Part shown: in pieces, positions 38,490-49,234 of the stretch | Layout: every line of letters starts with the position of its first letter | How positions within the stretch are numbered: position 1 is the stretch's first letter | NCBI GenBank assembly: GCA_027604505.1 | Contig: JADIIX010000146.1 | Coordinates: 1-54,539, forward strand | Origin: Gonapodya sp. JEL0774 | Taxonomy: Eukaryota > Monoblepharomycota > Monoblepharidomycetes > Monoblepharidales > Gonapodyaceae | DNA: 54,539 nucleotides | Direction: 5' to 3' | Program-made: the position numbers and the translations under genes | Notes under the pieces: model-generated | Told to the model about the DNA's origin: nothing | Database searches by the model: none | What the model saw: the letters and a program-made list of their open reading frames with translations, nothing else

Positions 38490-40421
38490 TTATCCCATCT
38501 CACTCATCACCGTTCCAACAGTGGAAAAAATGCAAACAAAGACCCCGGCAAATAGTATAAACCATGCCAGCGCAATCTCCCACCCGGAGGTTTGAATGAC
38601 AGAACCGGCGGAGAGTTTGATGTTCGCACTCTCCGCGCTCTCCGCTTCCGCTCCCTTGCTCTCTACCGGTGGCTTTGCTCTCGCCAACCTCAAAAAGCAC
38701 GCCGTGGGTACCAATATACTGTTGATACCCGTCACACTGCCTCCCAAGACACCCAGCAAGAAGGCAAACGACGGCACAGTGATAGCCACTGTTATGATCG
38801 CCGTTGCGAGCGCAATGCGCAGAGCCACGCGCCGGATGGGGTTCGGTTGGTGGAACGATGAGGCGGTGGAGGACGAAGAAGTTAATGTGGCGGAAGAGTC
38901 ATACGGTTCAGGTGACGATCGCGAAGGGACGAGAGTGGAACCGTAGACAGTGGGAGCGTCATCACCGTGGTGCATCGCCGACGTGGCGATCAGGGACTTT
39001 CTGCGAGCTGGTGCGCTTGCAAGGTTCTCGATGGTGGACGTCACGATGAGGGAAGGTCGACGGGATGTTGAGATCAGAGATGGCCGGCGGGGGGGTAGAG
39101 TTTCCGGAGGTGGTGACAAGTCGTCGTCTGACGGCCGAGACCACCTGTCGAGCATGGTTTCAATGTCCAGGACGAGAGGTTCAGTAGCTGTGCTCAGCAT
39201 GGTAAAGGGAATGATTGTCAGGACGATGGTGCTGGTGGGAAGACAGGGAGTGGTAATAATGGGATTCCTATTGTAGCATGGAGCAGAGAAGCGCGAAACA
39301 AAAACTTACAGAAAATGATTAAATGCGCGATTGCGGTGCAGATTGACCAAGTTCTTGGTGATCATGTCTTTCGTGTCGACACCATACTCCAGGTATCCAG
39401 CAACTCCGGTAATGATGAACAAGAATATGCTGCCTCCGAACGCCAGGACGATCTCCAAATTTCGGTTCTCTTCCCTGTTTTCCAACGCCAGGTACATGGA
39501 TGGCATTGGTGCGTGCCCAGCGAGAGCATGCACCACAATGCCCGATGCCATGGCCATCCCACTGAGAGCCACGGGAGAGGACAAGTCGGGGAAGAGGAAT
39601 GTCGGGCTTGGGGTGAGGAGGGACCCAGGGGAGGATTTGGAGGTGAACCCGTCCAGGTAGACGACGAAGACAATGAAGAGGGCGCACGCCATGCCCAGGA
39701 AGGCGACAAAGTGCATGCGGGACATGGGGATACTTGAGAAGATTAGGAGGAGGGGGATCGTGCAGAGTTTGATGGTGTTGTCGGGTATTTGGGGGAGCAG
39801 AAGCCCCACTTGACTCGCTGTTGGTGAGAAAAGGTAGTTGCTACGAAGAGATGGTGGCGAAAACTGGGGGTAACGGCAGACTCACAGATTAAAATGACGG
39901 CCCCAACATTATCACCGAAAAGCTCCAAGACAAAGGTGAACCAGTTGAGCCAGTACGCGATTTCCGAGTTGAATGCTACCCGGCAAAGATCCGGGAGGGA
40001 TACAGCTGGAGTGGAATGCGAAGGAGGGAATGAACCTAATCGCACCGAGGCCGCGAAGTAAGTTTACGTACCGGGCCATGCTCCAGATCCCCTGCCTGCA
40101 CACTCGACCGATTGGCATAGCCATTTTCCTGTCATGATAAGCGCCGCGGTGTATGAGATGCAGAGAGCGAAGCCTCCCACCCAACCCCCCATTGCAAAAA
40201 CGAAGGGTGCTGCGACAAGGATGGACGAAGCGATGTAGCTGATCAACAAGTATCGTCAATATGGCTGACAAAAGCGCACGAGAGAGGAGAACGTACTTTA
40301 TGTGGGTGATGGTCACACCTGCCAAGCTCACTGTGGGGATTGAGAGAACCGAATCAAGATCGTCTGCCACGACGGTGGTGACCGTCGATTGTCTGGATCT
40401 CAGCAGAGGCTCCGACTCCAT
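38490..40421 (-). CDS. Amino-acid transporter, AAAP family (vacuolar AVT-like)
   Basis: Proton-coupled amino-acid permease of the AAAP/SLC32-36 group. The start ATG gives MESEPLLRSRQSTVTTVVAD, a cytosolic N-tail. Membrane segments follow: YIASSILVAAPFVFAMGGWV, GGFALCISYTAALIMTGKWL, IAYWLNWFTFVLELFGDNVG, LCTIPLLLIFSSIPMSRMHF, ACALFIVFVVYLDG, SPVALSGMAMASGIVVHALA, VLAFGGSIFLFIITGVAGYL, then ALATAIITVAITVPSFAFLL and a last segment IALAWFILFAGVFVCIF. Between the seventh and the last group lies a Ser/Pro/Arg-rich cytosolic loop of about 120 residues, unusual for the family, with three RR-x-SLI repeats. The order of segments fits AAAP; substrate and membrane are inferred. Confidence 0.85.
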
Positions 40422-40624
40422 AGTTTTTGGGGTCCGGGGGTGCCCCGTGAAGACTTTATGTATGGTGCAGCCTTTCTGGGCATATGTGAATTCTGGGGTC
40501 CCCACACGGGGTGGTGGTTCGCATCCGACAGGGACCACCCCATACGAAGTCCCCAGACTTGTATTATATGCGGATTTTCTGCCCGACCGACCCTTCCTTT
40601 CCTTAGTCCAGCCATCCCTCCTCC

Positions 40625-41414
40625 ATGGCTGCTCCATCATTGCATTCCCCGCCTTCGTATTTTTTCGTTGTGGCAATCACGGTCGCCGTCCTACCTGCGG
40701 GAGCATTTGGGAAGTGTTCGGGCAGCAGTGGGTCCAATCCGTTTTCACATTCCCTTGTGTAGGGAATTCACTCATTTACGTTGTACGTCATATTTAAACA
40801 GATTGCGGAAGCACCGGCATCTGGTGTAGGTCAATCGAACAGCAGCTTTACAATCACCCCTTCCCCCTCCCAATTCAACTCCTACCCTGCTCTCTATCGA
40901 TACTTAGTGCCAATTCTTCTTTCCTGCATATCCGTCCTGTTGATCTTTGGTGGATTGGGATGGATATTTTTCGCGAAATGGAGACGAAAGCGTGAGGTTG
41001 CAGCAGCGGTAGCTGAACAGCACCGGGCAAGAGCAGCGCAAGACGCACAACTGAATGCGCAAGAACTTGGAGGGTACGTCTTTCGTTTGTTTGTACCATG
41101 AGAAGCTACGGGAGAAGGCCCGTGGGGGTGGGTTTCCCTCAGGTCGCATCTGTTTAGCATCTTCCTTCCCCCCTTCATCCCCACCTAGAGACACCCTCAC
41201 GACCTACCAAAACTTCGCCATCGCTCCACCTCACATTTACTCTCCGCTTCCGCCAGTCTCAGCTTACGGTGAGGTTGGAATGCATCCAACCGGTGGGACC
41301 TCTAACTACGAGGGGCATGCCCGCGGGTGGGCAGACATGCAACACGATAGGAGGAGCTTGGAAGATGGGTCAAGGCATGAGACCGATAAAGACAGGATAA
41401 CAGGGAGGTACTGA
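40625..41414 (+). CDS. Small single-pass membrane protein with signal peptide
   Basis: Exon 1 (40625-40756) encodes a signal-peptide-like start with FFVVAITVAVLPAGAFG and then a Ser/Gly-rich stretch. A 45-nt intron follows (40757-40801), among the shortest here. Exon 2 has a Ser/Pro-rich ectodomain, then a membrane helix LVPILLSCISVLLIFGGLGW followed by KWRRKREVAA, a positive-inside anchor and an Ala/Gln-rich helix. Exon 3 (about 41190-41414) gives a Tyr/Pro-containing tail with APPHIYSPLPPVSAYG. Predicted type I topology with a cytosolic tail. I recognise no family. Confidence 0.7.
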
Positions 41415-41822
41415 GCGCCTTTGCAGGGGTGGGGGTGGGGAGGGTGGGGGGGAGGGGAAACTCTGGACCGGAGACCGACAGAGGAAAGGACGGGGTGGAT
41501 ATAGGTCGGAGGAGCAGCGATGCGAGAATCTCGCATTACACGTCACTTGTGTGTCCTGGTGCCCTGGTTGGCACCGGCCATGGAAGTGTCGCACTAGGCA
41601 AATGACTCCAGCGAAGAACAGCCTCTTTGTCGAAAATTCTTATTCCGATTTGATTGACCTCTTGTTCGCTCATTTGTATATATCTATTCGTCAATTTAAA
41701 TCTGGGGAGGGGACAGGGAGAAACTCTCTCTGAAACTGCAAAAGAAATATTCACTGGTACACCTCGTCCGCTCTTGCTTTGTCAACTACATAACATAGAT
41801 CGACATCTCCCCCCTTCCTCCT

Positions 41823-42537
41823 TCACTTGGGCGGTGGGGGGTAATACTGTTGTGGTGGCTGCTGCCCATTGGGATCGTAGTAGGGCTGAGGGGAATAATG
41901 CTGCGGAGGAGCAACAGGAGTACCAGGCTGGCCAGGGTACCCGTATGGCTGCTGCTGTTGAGGCGGGTAGTAAGGGGGTGGCGCATTGCTGATTTGGGCA
42001 AAGAGAGTATTTTGAGATTTTTCAACGTCATTCCCTGAAGTATTTCCAGTTTCCACCCCTCTTTCCCTTCGCAATCTCAAAGCTTTTGAATATGTCCCCC
42101 ACTTTTATCTGATCCCACCCTGCCCATTCTCCAAACAAATGCGACGCCACACTCACCCAACCGTTATCGTCGTTTGATGAGGAGCAGTGCCGTTTTGCAG
42201 CTGCAGAGCAAGAGCTGCGTTCGCCTTCTCGAGCGCCTCATTTCGTCTGACCCTGCGGTAGTAGAGCCAAATGCTCAGGAAGATCAGGAACAAAACGGAG
42301 CACACGATGCCGGCGATCAACGAAGTGTAGTTATAGTAGTAGCAGTAGCCTTGAAATGGTCAGGAAGATCAGGAACAAAACGGAGCACACGATGCCGGCG
42401 ATCAACGAGAGCAGTTGGAGGAAGGACGATCCCTACCCACCGTAAATGTCGCAAGCGGCATCCGCTGCGGGCAAAAAGGCAGCTGCGAGTACAGCCGTCG
42501 CTAGCACTCCCATGGTGGATCTCGTGTTGAGTGACAT
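41823..42537 (-). CDS. Small single-pass membrane protein with Pro/Tyr-rich tail
   Basis: Exon 1 (42537-42441) encodes a signal peptide, MSLNTRSTMGVLATAVLAAA, ending FLPAADA before CDIY. A 91-nt intron (42440-42350) follows. Exon 2 (42349-42157) begins GYCYYYNYTS and has a membrane helix LIAGIVCSVLFLIFLSIWLY, then YRRVRRNEALEKAN, a positive-inside anchor. Exon 3 encodes a tail rich in Pro, Gln and Tyr with PPPYYPP, PYGYPGQPG, PPQHYSPQPYYDP and PPQQYYPPPPK, reminiscent of WW- or SH3-binding tails. The intron carries a 49-bp exact copy of part of exon 2. Convergent with a similarly built gene at 40625-41414. Family unknown; shisa-like proteins have comparable layout, but this is only a resemblance. 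Confidence 0.75.
42275..42323. repeat. 49-bp direct repeat, copy 1 (in TM exon)
   Basis: Runs from TCAGGAAGATC to GATCAACGA on the plus strand and encodes, on the minus strand, most of the membrane helix of the 41823-42537 gene. An exact copy starts 85 bp further on, at 42360. Confidence 0.95.
42360..42408. repeat. 49-bp direct repeat, copy 2 (in intron)
   Basis: Exact copy of 42275-42323. Similarity extends a few bases at the low-coordinate end with one mismatch (AAATGG against AAATGC). It lies entirely inside the predicted intron 42350-42440. Confidence 0.95.
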
Positions 42538-42819
42538 GATTGTACCTAACAATTGTCAGCGAAAGAAGTCTCAACCTCAGTCGGCCTCAGCACCCTTTTA
42601 CAGAAGTGGCGATGCCAAAATTGCAGATGCGACCTTATTCACAGTTTTTGGTATTTCTAAACTCTTTCAAGTCCAATGTCCAATCCGGAGCAGCTGCCAC
42701 CTGGCGCCAGGGGAACCGTAACGGGTAGGTACTTTTCTGTGTTGCTGGGTGACTTTGCGTCTCCTTTCTCAGGCGCGCAACCCAAATGATATTGACGTTG
42801 CTCGATGTGGTGATGCAAT

Positions 42820-43629
42820 TTGCATGGAATCGTGACCGGCGATCGCCAAAAAGTCCGTGTCATAAAGTCCCTCGAATACCGCACACTCAAGAGCCTCGTA
42901 CTTCTTGATGTTGATCTCGCTGGTACGACGGTTCGAGAGCTGAAGGACATTGTGAGGGAGCGTGAGTTGCTGGTTGGGCAGGGCAAGGCTGAAAGCCTGT
43001 TTGAGACCGACGTCACTCAATCCAAACCGACGTAGGAATCAAAACCTCACCCGGTTTTCGCCCTTACCTGAACGGTGACCAGGACACCTTCAAGCTTTAT
43101 GTAGCGGCCATGGGCACCAAGGTTCGAGTTGTGAATACTGCGGTGGATCATATCTTGAGACATAGGGTGCTCTTTCCTGTTCTCGCTCCTAACGCATCGC
43201 TATTTGCTCCAACAGTCCTCGAATCTAGTTATCAACACCGACCACGATGATACCCTCATACTGGTGGATGACACGAAAACTCTCGCGGAGTATGGAGTTG
43301 GTGAGTTCTGAGTTGTCAAGTAACGGAACTCTGGCAGAATATTTTGGGAGGATGTAATTCCTGCGCGTGGGACTTAATTTTACATTGGTATGTGAAGTAA
43401 TGGTATCCACCGTTGATCAGAGTTGAAGTGAATGGAGAATTGGTTGAGTTGGAGTGCGAAGATCACCAAATCTGTAAAAGAAAGAGTGTTCCTCTTCTCT
43501 CCCGGCCAATTTGCATTCCACCTCCTCAATGCTCTTCTCTCATTTTAAGCCCACGAGACCGAGCTCTCGTTTTTCAATCGAATAGCGTACGAGGCGTACA
43601 GAAGTCATCCCGAAATTGTAAAATGGTGA
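42820..43629 (+). CDS. UPF0538 (C2orf76-like) protein
   Basis: Small conserved eukaryotic protein of unknown function. Exons give KVRVIKSLEYRTLKSLVLLD and VDLAGTTVRELKDIV; GDQDTFKLYVAAMGTK near 43075-43125; NLVINTDHDDTLILVDDTKT with LAEYGV near 43217-43302; and a last exon ETELSFFNRIAYEAYRSHPE ending KW and TGA at 43629. This matches the family pattern: IR..E.R......VDL, a central DTLKI..A..K, LVV...DD.LIL.....L...G, then NETELAFF...Y..Y. The middle looks like a ubiquitin-like fold, which is inference. The start is not resolved: no ATG in frame precedes the first exon, so a short 5' exon is likely. Intron edges are approximate. Confidence 0.8.
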
Positions 43630-43796
43630 TGCAATCGTGACTATGTAAATTCAAGTAGCCTTGTGTAGACTTTTACAATAGTCTGGTGCATTTGATGTTG
43701 AGGAACAGATCAATCTGACCAAAGCACCTGCTTTCTTTCTTTCTGTGTATCGAGCGCGAGCCTTTGACAAATCTCAAAATTAATCGCATACCAGCG

Positions 43797-45807
43797 ATGG
43801 CACCCGAATCACCCACGCGTAAGCGATCACGATCGGTACCCCCATCGAAATCCGTTGATGGGGCGGTAGCGTCTGCTTCATCTCGTGCGAAGAAGAAGGC
43901 CAGGGCAGCCAGTCCCGTGAGAGCGGGGAAGGCGGGAGGGAAGGCGGGAGGAAAAGCAACACCGGAGAAGAAGGAAGTGGAAACAGGGGGTGGGAAACCG
44001 GTAACTGCGGTGAAGGAAGGCAAGGAGAGCAAAGTCTCAACGGCTAGAACCGCGAATAAGGACACGGAGAAGATTGAAGAGGACTCTCCCAAACCTGATC
44101 AGGAAACTCAACTCATGTCTTCTCCTGTGACACGGAGTCAGTCGGCTGCGCGTCGAGGACGTGGTGGTGCGGCAAACAGAGGAGGAACAACCAGGGGTAG
44201 TCTCACCCCTCAATCACCTTCTCGGGCACCAAAACCGGCCCTCACACCAAAGACGAACGCTTCGTTCAAATCAGAACCGAGTCAAAACAGTGCACCATTG
44301 TCGGAAAAGGTGACTGCACCCAAGGCGAATGCGCCCACCATTGGCGGACCACCAGCCTTAGAGGATGATCATGCAATGGACTTTGTCCCCGTTAGTAATG
44401 GCAATACTGCCGAGCCGGTGGATGAATCGGACAGTGAACTCTCGGTAGATTATGAAAATGACGAATCGGTCACGGGCAGTGACGGCGAGTACGTAGATGA
44501 TGGTGGGGATGGGAGCGATGACGAGGACATGGACCTCGATGAGCCAAAGAGCAGGACGAAGTCGCCAAAGAAAGAGACCGCGTCGAAAGGGGCTGTGTCG
44601 AAAGGGAAAGTAGCACTTGCCGCAAAATCTCAGCAGAGCCCAACAGCCGATGCCTTAACCGCTGCCCATCATGTCAAAGTGATTTCCGCCTCCGCCACGG
44701 TACTCGCACCCCAACCTAAACCCACCACAAAGACCACCACAGATACAAAGTCCGCGTTTGTGCCTGCTTCTTCCAATGTTCCCCACTCTTCAGCACCCAA
44801 AGACAGCAAACCAACGGGCGGGGATGCGTTCTCGAAGAATCGACCCACTATCGCCCTCCGTGATGAAGACGAGAAAAAGATGCGTGCGAAGGTCAAAGCA
44901 CTGCAGGTGAGTTTGGGCCGTCTAATGTCGGTTAGGGTCAAAAGTCATAGAATTATTGCTGACCGTACCGATAATCCTTGACAAGCCCGCTCCCCCCACC
45001 TCCGCCCCAACCGTAGTGTACCTTGGGCGCATCCCTCACGGGTTCGTCGAGGAAGGCATCAGAGGATACTTTGAGCAATTTGGCGAAGTTGGGAGGGTGA
45101 GGGTGGCTAGGAACAAAAAGGTGAGTTGAGAATGGATTGAGAGAAGAGGTAGCGTCCCTCTCAGCCTTTCGAAGAAACCATGTGATATGCGAATAAGTCG
45201 TACTGACGGTGGCAACTTACGGAATCTTCTGATTTGCTCGCTTCTGTCTCCCTTGACGTTTGTCCCACCAGACAGGACATTCTAAGCACTACGCTTTCCT
45301 CGAGTTTCCTCACCCCGGCGTTGCAGCGATTGTTGTCTCCACAATGCACAACTACCTCCTTTCTGGCCACCTCCTCAAGTGCTCTATTGTGCCCCCAGAG
45401 AAAGTTCACCCGCTCACATTTGCCGGCGGCAAGTTCCGCAACATTCCTTGGCACAAAATTGAAATGGCTCGGCGGAAGGAGGGAAAAACGGGCTCCGCGT
45501 ATCAGAAGGGAGTGAAGAGTCTATTGAGGAAGGAAAAGAAGAGGAGAAAGATGATGTTAAGCGCTGGCATCGAGTATGAATTTGGTGGTTATGTGAGTTG
45601 CTCGTGGTATGCGCAAATTGCGATTGCTGTTGCAAAGCCTCATTCGGTTCCTCCTCTTGCGACTCGTTCATGTATCCACTCGCTGCTCAATTTTGCACGG
45701 ACGTTCGTCTGTTTGGTATTCTTTCATTAAACCGAACCGTGGACCCTGTGTTCCACAAGGCCGCGGAGCTGCCAAAGAAGGCACAGCACGTTGTATTTGA
45801 CGCTTAG
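43797..45807 (+). CDS. Nucleolar RRM protein, NIFK/Nop15-like
   Basis: Ribosome biogenesis factor of the 60S pathway. The ATG at 43797 opens a long low-complexity region: basic (MAPESPTRKRSRSVPPSKSV), then Ala/Gly/Lys-rich, then acidic (a DESDSELSVDYENDESV stretch and further Asp/Gly). After the intron at about 44905 comes a single RRM: TVVYLGRIPHGFVEEGIRGY with FEQFGEVGRVRVARNKK and, after another intron, HSKHYAFLEFPHPGVAAIVV with MHNYLLSGHLLKCSIV. The post-RRM part has HPLTFAGGKFRNIPWHKIEM and a Lys/Arg-rich helix, as in NIFK/Nop15. The end ELPKKAQHVVFDA is in a last exon. The N-terminal extension of about 380 residues is much longer than in yeast Nop15. Confidence 0.88.
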
Positions 45808-46218
45808 AGTGGGAGAACTCACATATAGTTCATCGTATGCTTAATTGAAGGACTAATGTTGAACAGACATAAACAGACTAAGTCTGTGCCGGTGCCTGTT
45901 TCATGCGGTGGCACAGAGACATCATCTTCGCGCACGATCAGGCCGGCAACCAAGGAAGTCAGAACTATGTGATCATCAGGGAATCTAAATCCAGAATTTT
46001 TAATCTCCAATACCCGCTCGACAGCCAAACGGAGGTGAGCTGCGAGGTTTGGGAGCTGCAGATATTTCGCCTCCAAATTCGGAGAAGCAATCCATCGCAA
46101 TGATGATAATCAAACTTGTTTCTAATCTGTTGCGTTCCCATCAATGGATCAACTGCAGAATTGTCTTTGATAAGGCTCACTCACGCCGTTAACGAACTTG
46201 TTCATTGTTCTTGCGAAC
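45808..46218. other. Intergenic stretch between NIFK-like gene and receptor gene
   Basis: A minus-strand open frame (45819-46100) has coding-like sequence with LEAKYLQLPNLAAHLRLAVE and might be an exon of an unrecognised gene. A candidate ATG for it at 46205 would be only 13 bp from the receptor ATG at 46219, so I do not annotate it as a gene. Confidence 0.3.
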
Positions 46219-48077
46219 ATGTCCCACAAGCTTACGAATGATGAAGTGAGTTCCTCGTGGTTTCGGAGTATGGCATGGCCATAGCATGGCCAACTTAACA
46301 CGTCGTACGTCTGCTGAATCTACAAGCTCGATCAACTAGCCATTCCTGCCCGCCTCGGGGGTATGCTCGGCATCTTCTCCGTACTTACCATGTATCATGA
46401 CTATTGGAAGTACCCCAAGCACAGGACTGTCACCAATAGAATGGTGGGTGCTGAAGATTTTGAAGGAAGCCTGCGTTGGACAAGCAAGAACGATTGATCT
46501 GGTCTGCTTGGAAATATTCTGAGGCAACACTACTTTGCGGAGATTAGGTGTCGCGTGATGGAAAGTTCTAACATGTTTGATCTTCGTGGTTATCTTGGGA
46601 CGGGGACAGGTTATGCACCTCGCCACCACCCACTTGGTCTCTGGTGCCACCTACTTCGTCTCACGGTATGTAAAAATAATTTCGCGGCTTTCTTGTATGA
46701 AACTCTTGTCATCTCAACCATGTTGCAGCTGGGGTCCTACTAGTGAGGGGCTGTGTGAAACGCAAGGGTTCTTTGTAACCTTGTCTATTGTGGCCGGCGC
46801 TTTCATCGCCCTAGCCATGGGTATCAATATGTCTCTTGTGTTTGTGTTCAAGTGGGCGAAGGTAGGTGTTTCACCAAGTTACATGACTGTACAATGGCTG
46901 TGGGCTCACAGGGCGTCACTGTCAGACACCGGGCGAGCTCATTACCATTGAGAAGTACCAAGTTGGTCTTGCTTGGGGCATAAGCTTCCTCGTGGGGTTC
47001 CCTTTTATGTTTGTCCAAGTCGGCAACAAGAATGCTTATAATGATGTCGGGTGAGACTCCATAAATCGAACAGCGGTCTTACAGGTTCTGACTCCTCTCG
47101 GAATTCTCGAAATCACTTTGAAATTCCGTTTTGTCGAATCCCCATATTCTTCATGTAGTCAGTGGTGGTACGTCTTCAGAGAAGAGTTTCAAAGAGTATG
47201 AACGCTCACCACTCACGGTTCCTCAATCCATCACTCTTTGATTTCCATCTAGCTGGTTCTCAGATGACCGCCTAAAAATGGGCACTTTTTATTACCCCTC
47301 CTGGATCATCATTCTTTTCGATTTTGTCATCTGCGGTATTGCTGGATATGTGTTGAACAAGAAAGCCGAAGAGTGCGTCGAAATCTCTACGATGAAATTA
47401 CTTGAGAGTCGTATTGATTGCACGTTTGATCGCTCTCTGCCAGAATCCGCTCTGATGTGGAACGTGGGACAGTAGCAACCGCCATTGCTCGATCACTTGC
47501 TCACTTATCTCTGGACACCAATAAGGGCTTGCAGTCATACGTCCGCAAAACTAACCTGCATGTTATTGTGTTTTGTCTCACTTACGTGTTTCCAACAATC
47601 AACAGGTTGCAAGGGTGAGCTCTGTGACTTTGATGAGCTGTATGGTTCTTACATAGACCGGTCTTTGTTGCAGGATGGCGGACCCAACAAACCAGATCTT
47701 TGCTTTGTATGCACTACAGGCATTCTTTGCCTCGTCTCGAGGATTGTGGACGGGCCTGACATACTTCTACAACATGAAAGTTTGTGTAGCCTTCAATTCT
47801 GCGCATTTCTCTGATTTTCTGAGCACCACTCTTGTTTCAGTACCACGGCACTCATGACGTCGAAACCGGATTCGCCACATCACACCACACCCATTCTACA
47901 CATCTCGGAGAAGGTCGGTCCAAATCAGTGACGCTACCGGCTAAGAACAGGAATCCAAGCAGAGACCTGGGCAGCAAAGACGCCATTAGCAAAAAGGACG
48001 GTGATGGAAAAGCGATTGAGGGAAGACCCAAACGGCCGAGTATCATGGCAACAGCGGAGACTTTGAATGGCGTGTGA
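46219..48077 (+). CDS. Seven-TM receptor, cAR/Git3-like G-protein-coupled receptor
   Basis: Exon 1 (46219-46245) encodes MSHKLTNDE and joins in phase to LDQLAIPARLGGMLGIFSVL, membrane segment 1, with YHDYWKYPKHRTVTNRM in the first loop. Later exons give VMHLATTHLVSGATYFVSR (segment 2), SEGLCETQGFFVTLSIVAGA (segment 3 with the loop Cys), ALAMGINMSLVFVFKWAK, YQVGLAWGISFLVGFPFMFV, MGTFYYPSWIIILFDFVICG (segment 5) and FALYALQAFFASSRGLWTGL (segment 7, with the RG motif). The tail is Ser/Lys-rich and ends ETLNGV. Layout fits the cAMP-receptor/Git3-like class found in fungi and amoebae. Ligand unknown. Some exon edges are approximate. Confidence 0.75.
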
Positions 48078-48185
48078 TTTGATGAAACAATGCGCAAAAG
48101 TGACTGAAACGTAGGAATCAAGGTCGTTTTAGAACTACAGAACGAATGAAAGATTTGTAATATGTACGAGTACTTGGTTGAGATC

Positions 48186-48783
48186 TCAGCCACTGAGATC
48201 TCGGCGTGGTTCGTAATATGTGGTCTCGGCAGCTGCTCCTGGCGTTTCCCAGCCAGGTTTCGCGCCAACTGTTGATCCAAATGCAAACCGTTCACACACA
48301 AGCATTCAAGAAAGGAAACAAAATTTTCGAACCGTATGTAAATTTCTTCCTGTCACGCTCAGTGTAGTGTTTCTGCTTGGCTTCCATCGCAAGCTCTCGA
48401 GATCTCTGCGCGGCAGAACGGGTTGTGGGCTCCATTGCGAAGTACTGCTTCCAAGGGTTTCCTGTTGGAGCAAAACGTTTGACATGACATCAACGACGCT
48501 CACGCTTTTGCCGTATCCACCGGCCTCCACCTGTCTGGCCTGTGTTTCACTCCTTTCGTGCTCTTCAATGTAATCATATATGTTTTCTTGCCAATAAGAA
48601 CATCTCAGAATAGACAATGCACCCAATTTAGTGATGAGATGCACACATACCAAGAGTTGGACCTCTTCTGAACGTGAGACCTCCGATGTACGTCTCCGCT
48701 GAAGTCGTCTGAAGTTTCTCCACTGCCTTCGCCTCCCAGGCAAGGTCTCTCGCTGACAAAAGAGGAACGAACACGTTATTCAT
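48186..48783 (-). CDS. Small unrecognised protein, about 160 residues
   Basis: The ATG at 48783 gives MNNVFVPLLSARDLAWEAKA, then VEKLQTTSAETYIGGLTFRR; after an intron NIYDYIEEHERSETQARQVE with YGKSVSVVDVMSNVLLQQET, PVLPRRDLESLRWKPSRNTT; and a last exon RFAFGSTVGAKPGWETPGAA ending YEPRRDLSG and TGA at 48186. No signal peptide or TM segment. The style (short, soluble, with Pro/Gly/Tyr/Arg turns such as PGWETPG) resembles small proteins of ciliary microtubules, but I do not recognise the family. Intron edges approximate. Confidence 0.55.
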
Positions 48784-49234
48784 CTGGCTTAGTTTAGACT
48801 CAACAATGTAGAGAAATCGTGTTCCATCTCACAGCGATTCATGGCATTGTATGTGGTTTCTGGTAGTTCCGAGGTTGACCGATGGAAAGTGTAGCTCGAG
48901 CGGGGTGGGAACTCCTCCATCGACCTTGATACACGCTGATTGTCGGTGAGCTGAGTTGGTTGTGAGTATAATAGCGGTATTCGAAGCGGAACTTATGAGC
49001 GTTAGAATTGATGACAGTTCCCTCAGGTGTACGCACACGTCACCTCTTTTTATACAACTCTCCAGCTTATGTTCATCTAAGCTCTCTTGTACTCGTGATA
49101 CGGTACAAATCTCTATCGAAATCCCGCCCGAAATATCATTTGTAGTTCGATTACAAAGAATCACGGGACGGAGCCCGACGTAAAATATAGACGCCCAAAT
49201 ATTGAGGATGTGTGGTGAAGTGTCCACGCCCGAA
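48784..49234. other. Intergenic stretch, nothing recognised
   Basis: Upstream of the small 48186-48783 gene. The short open frames on both strands lack any recognisable pattern. Confidence 0.4.

Noticed and set aside
45819-46205. Minus-strand gene divergent from the receptor
   Set aside because: The two start codons would be 13 bp apart, the splices do not join in phase, and no family is recognised.
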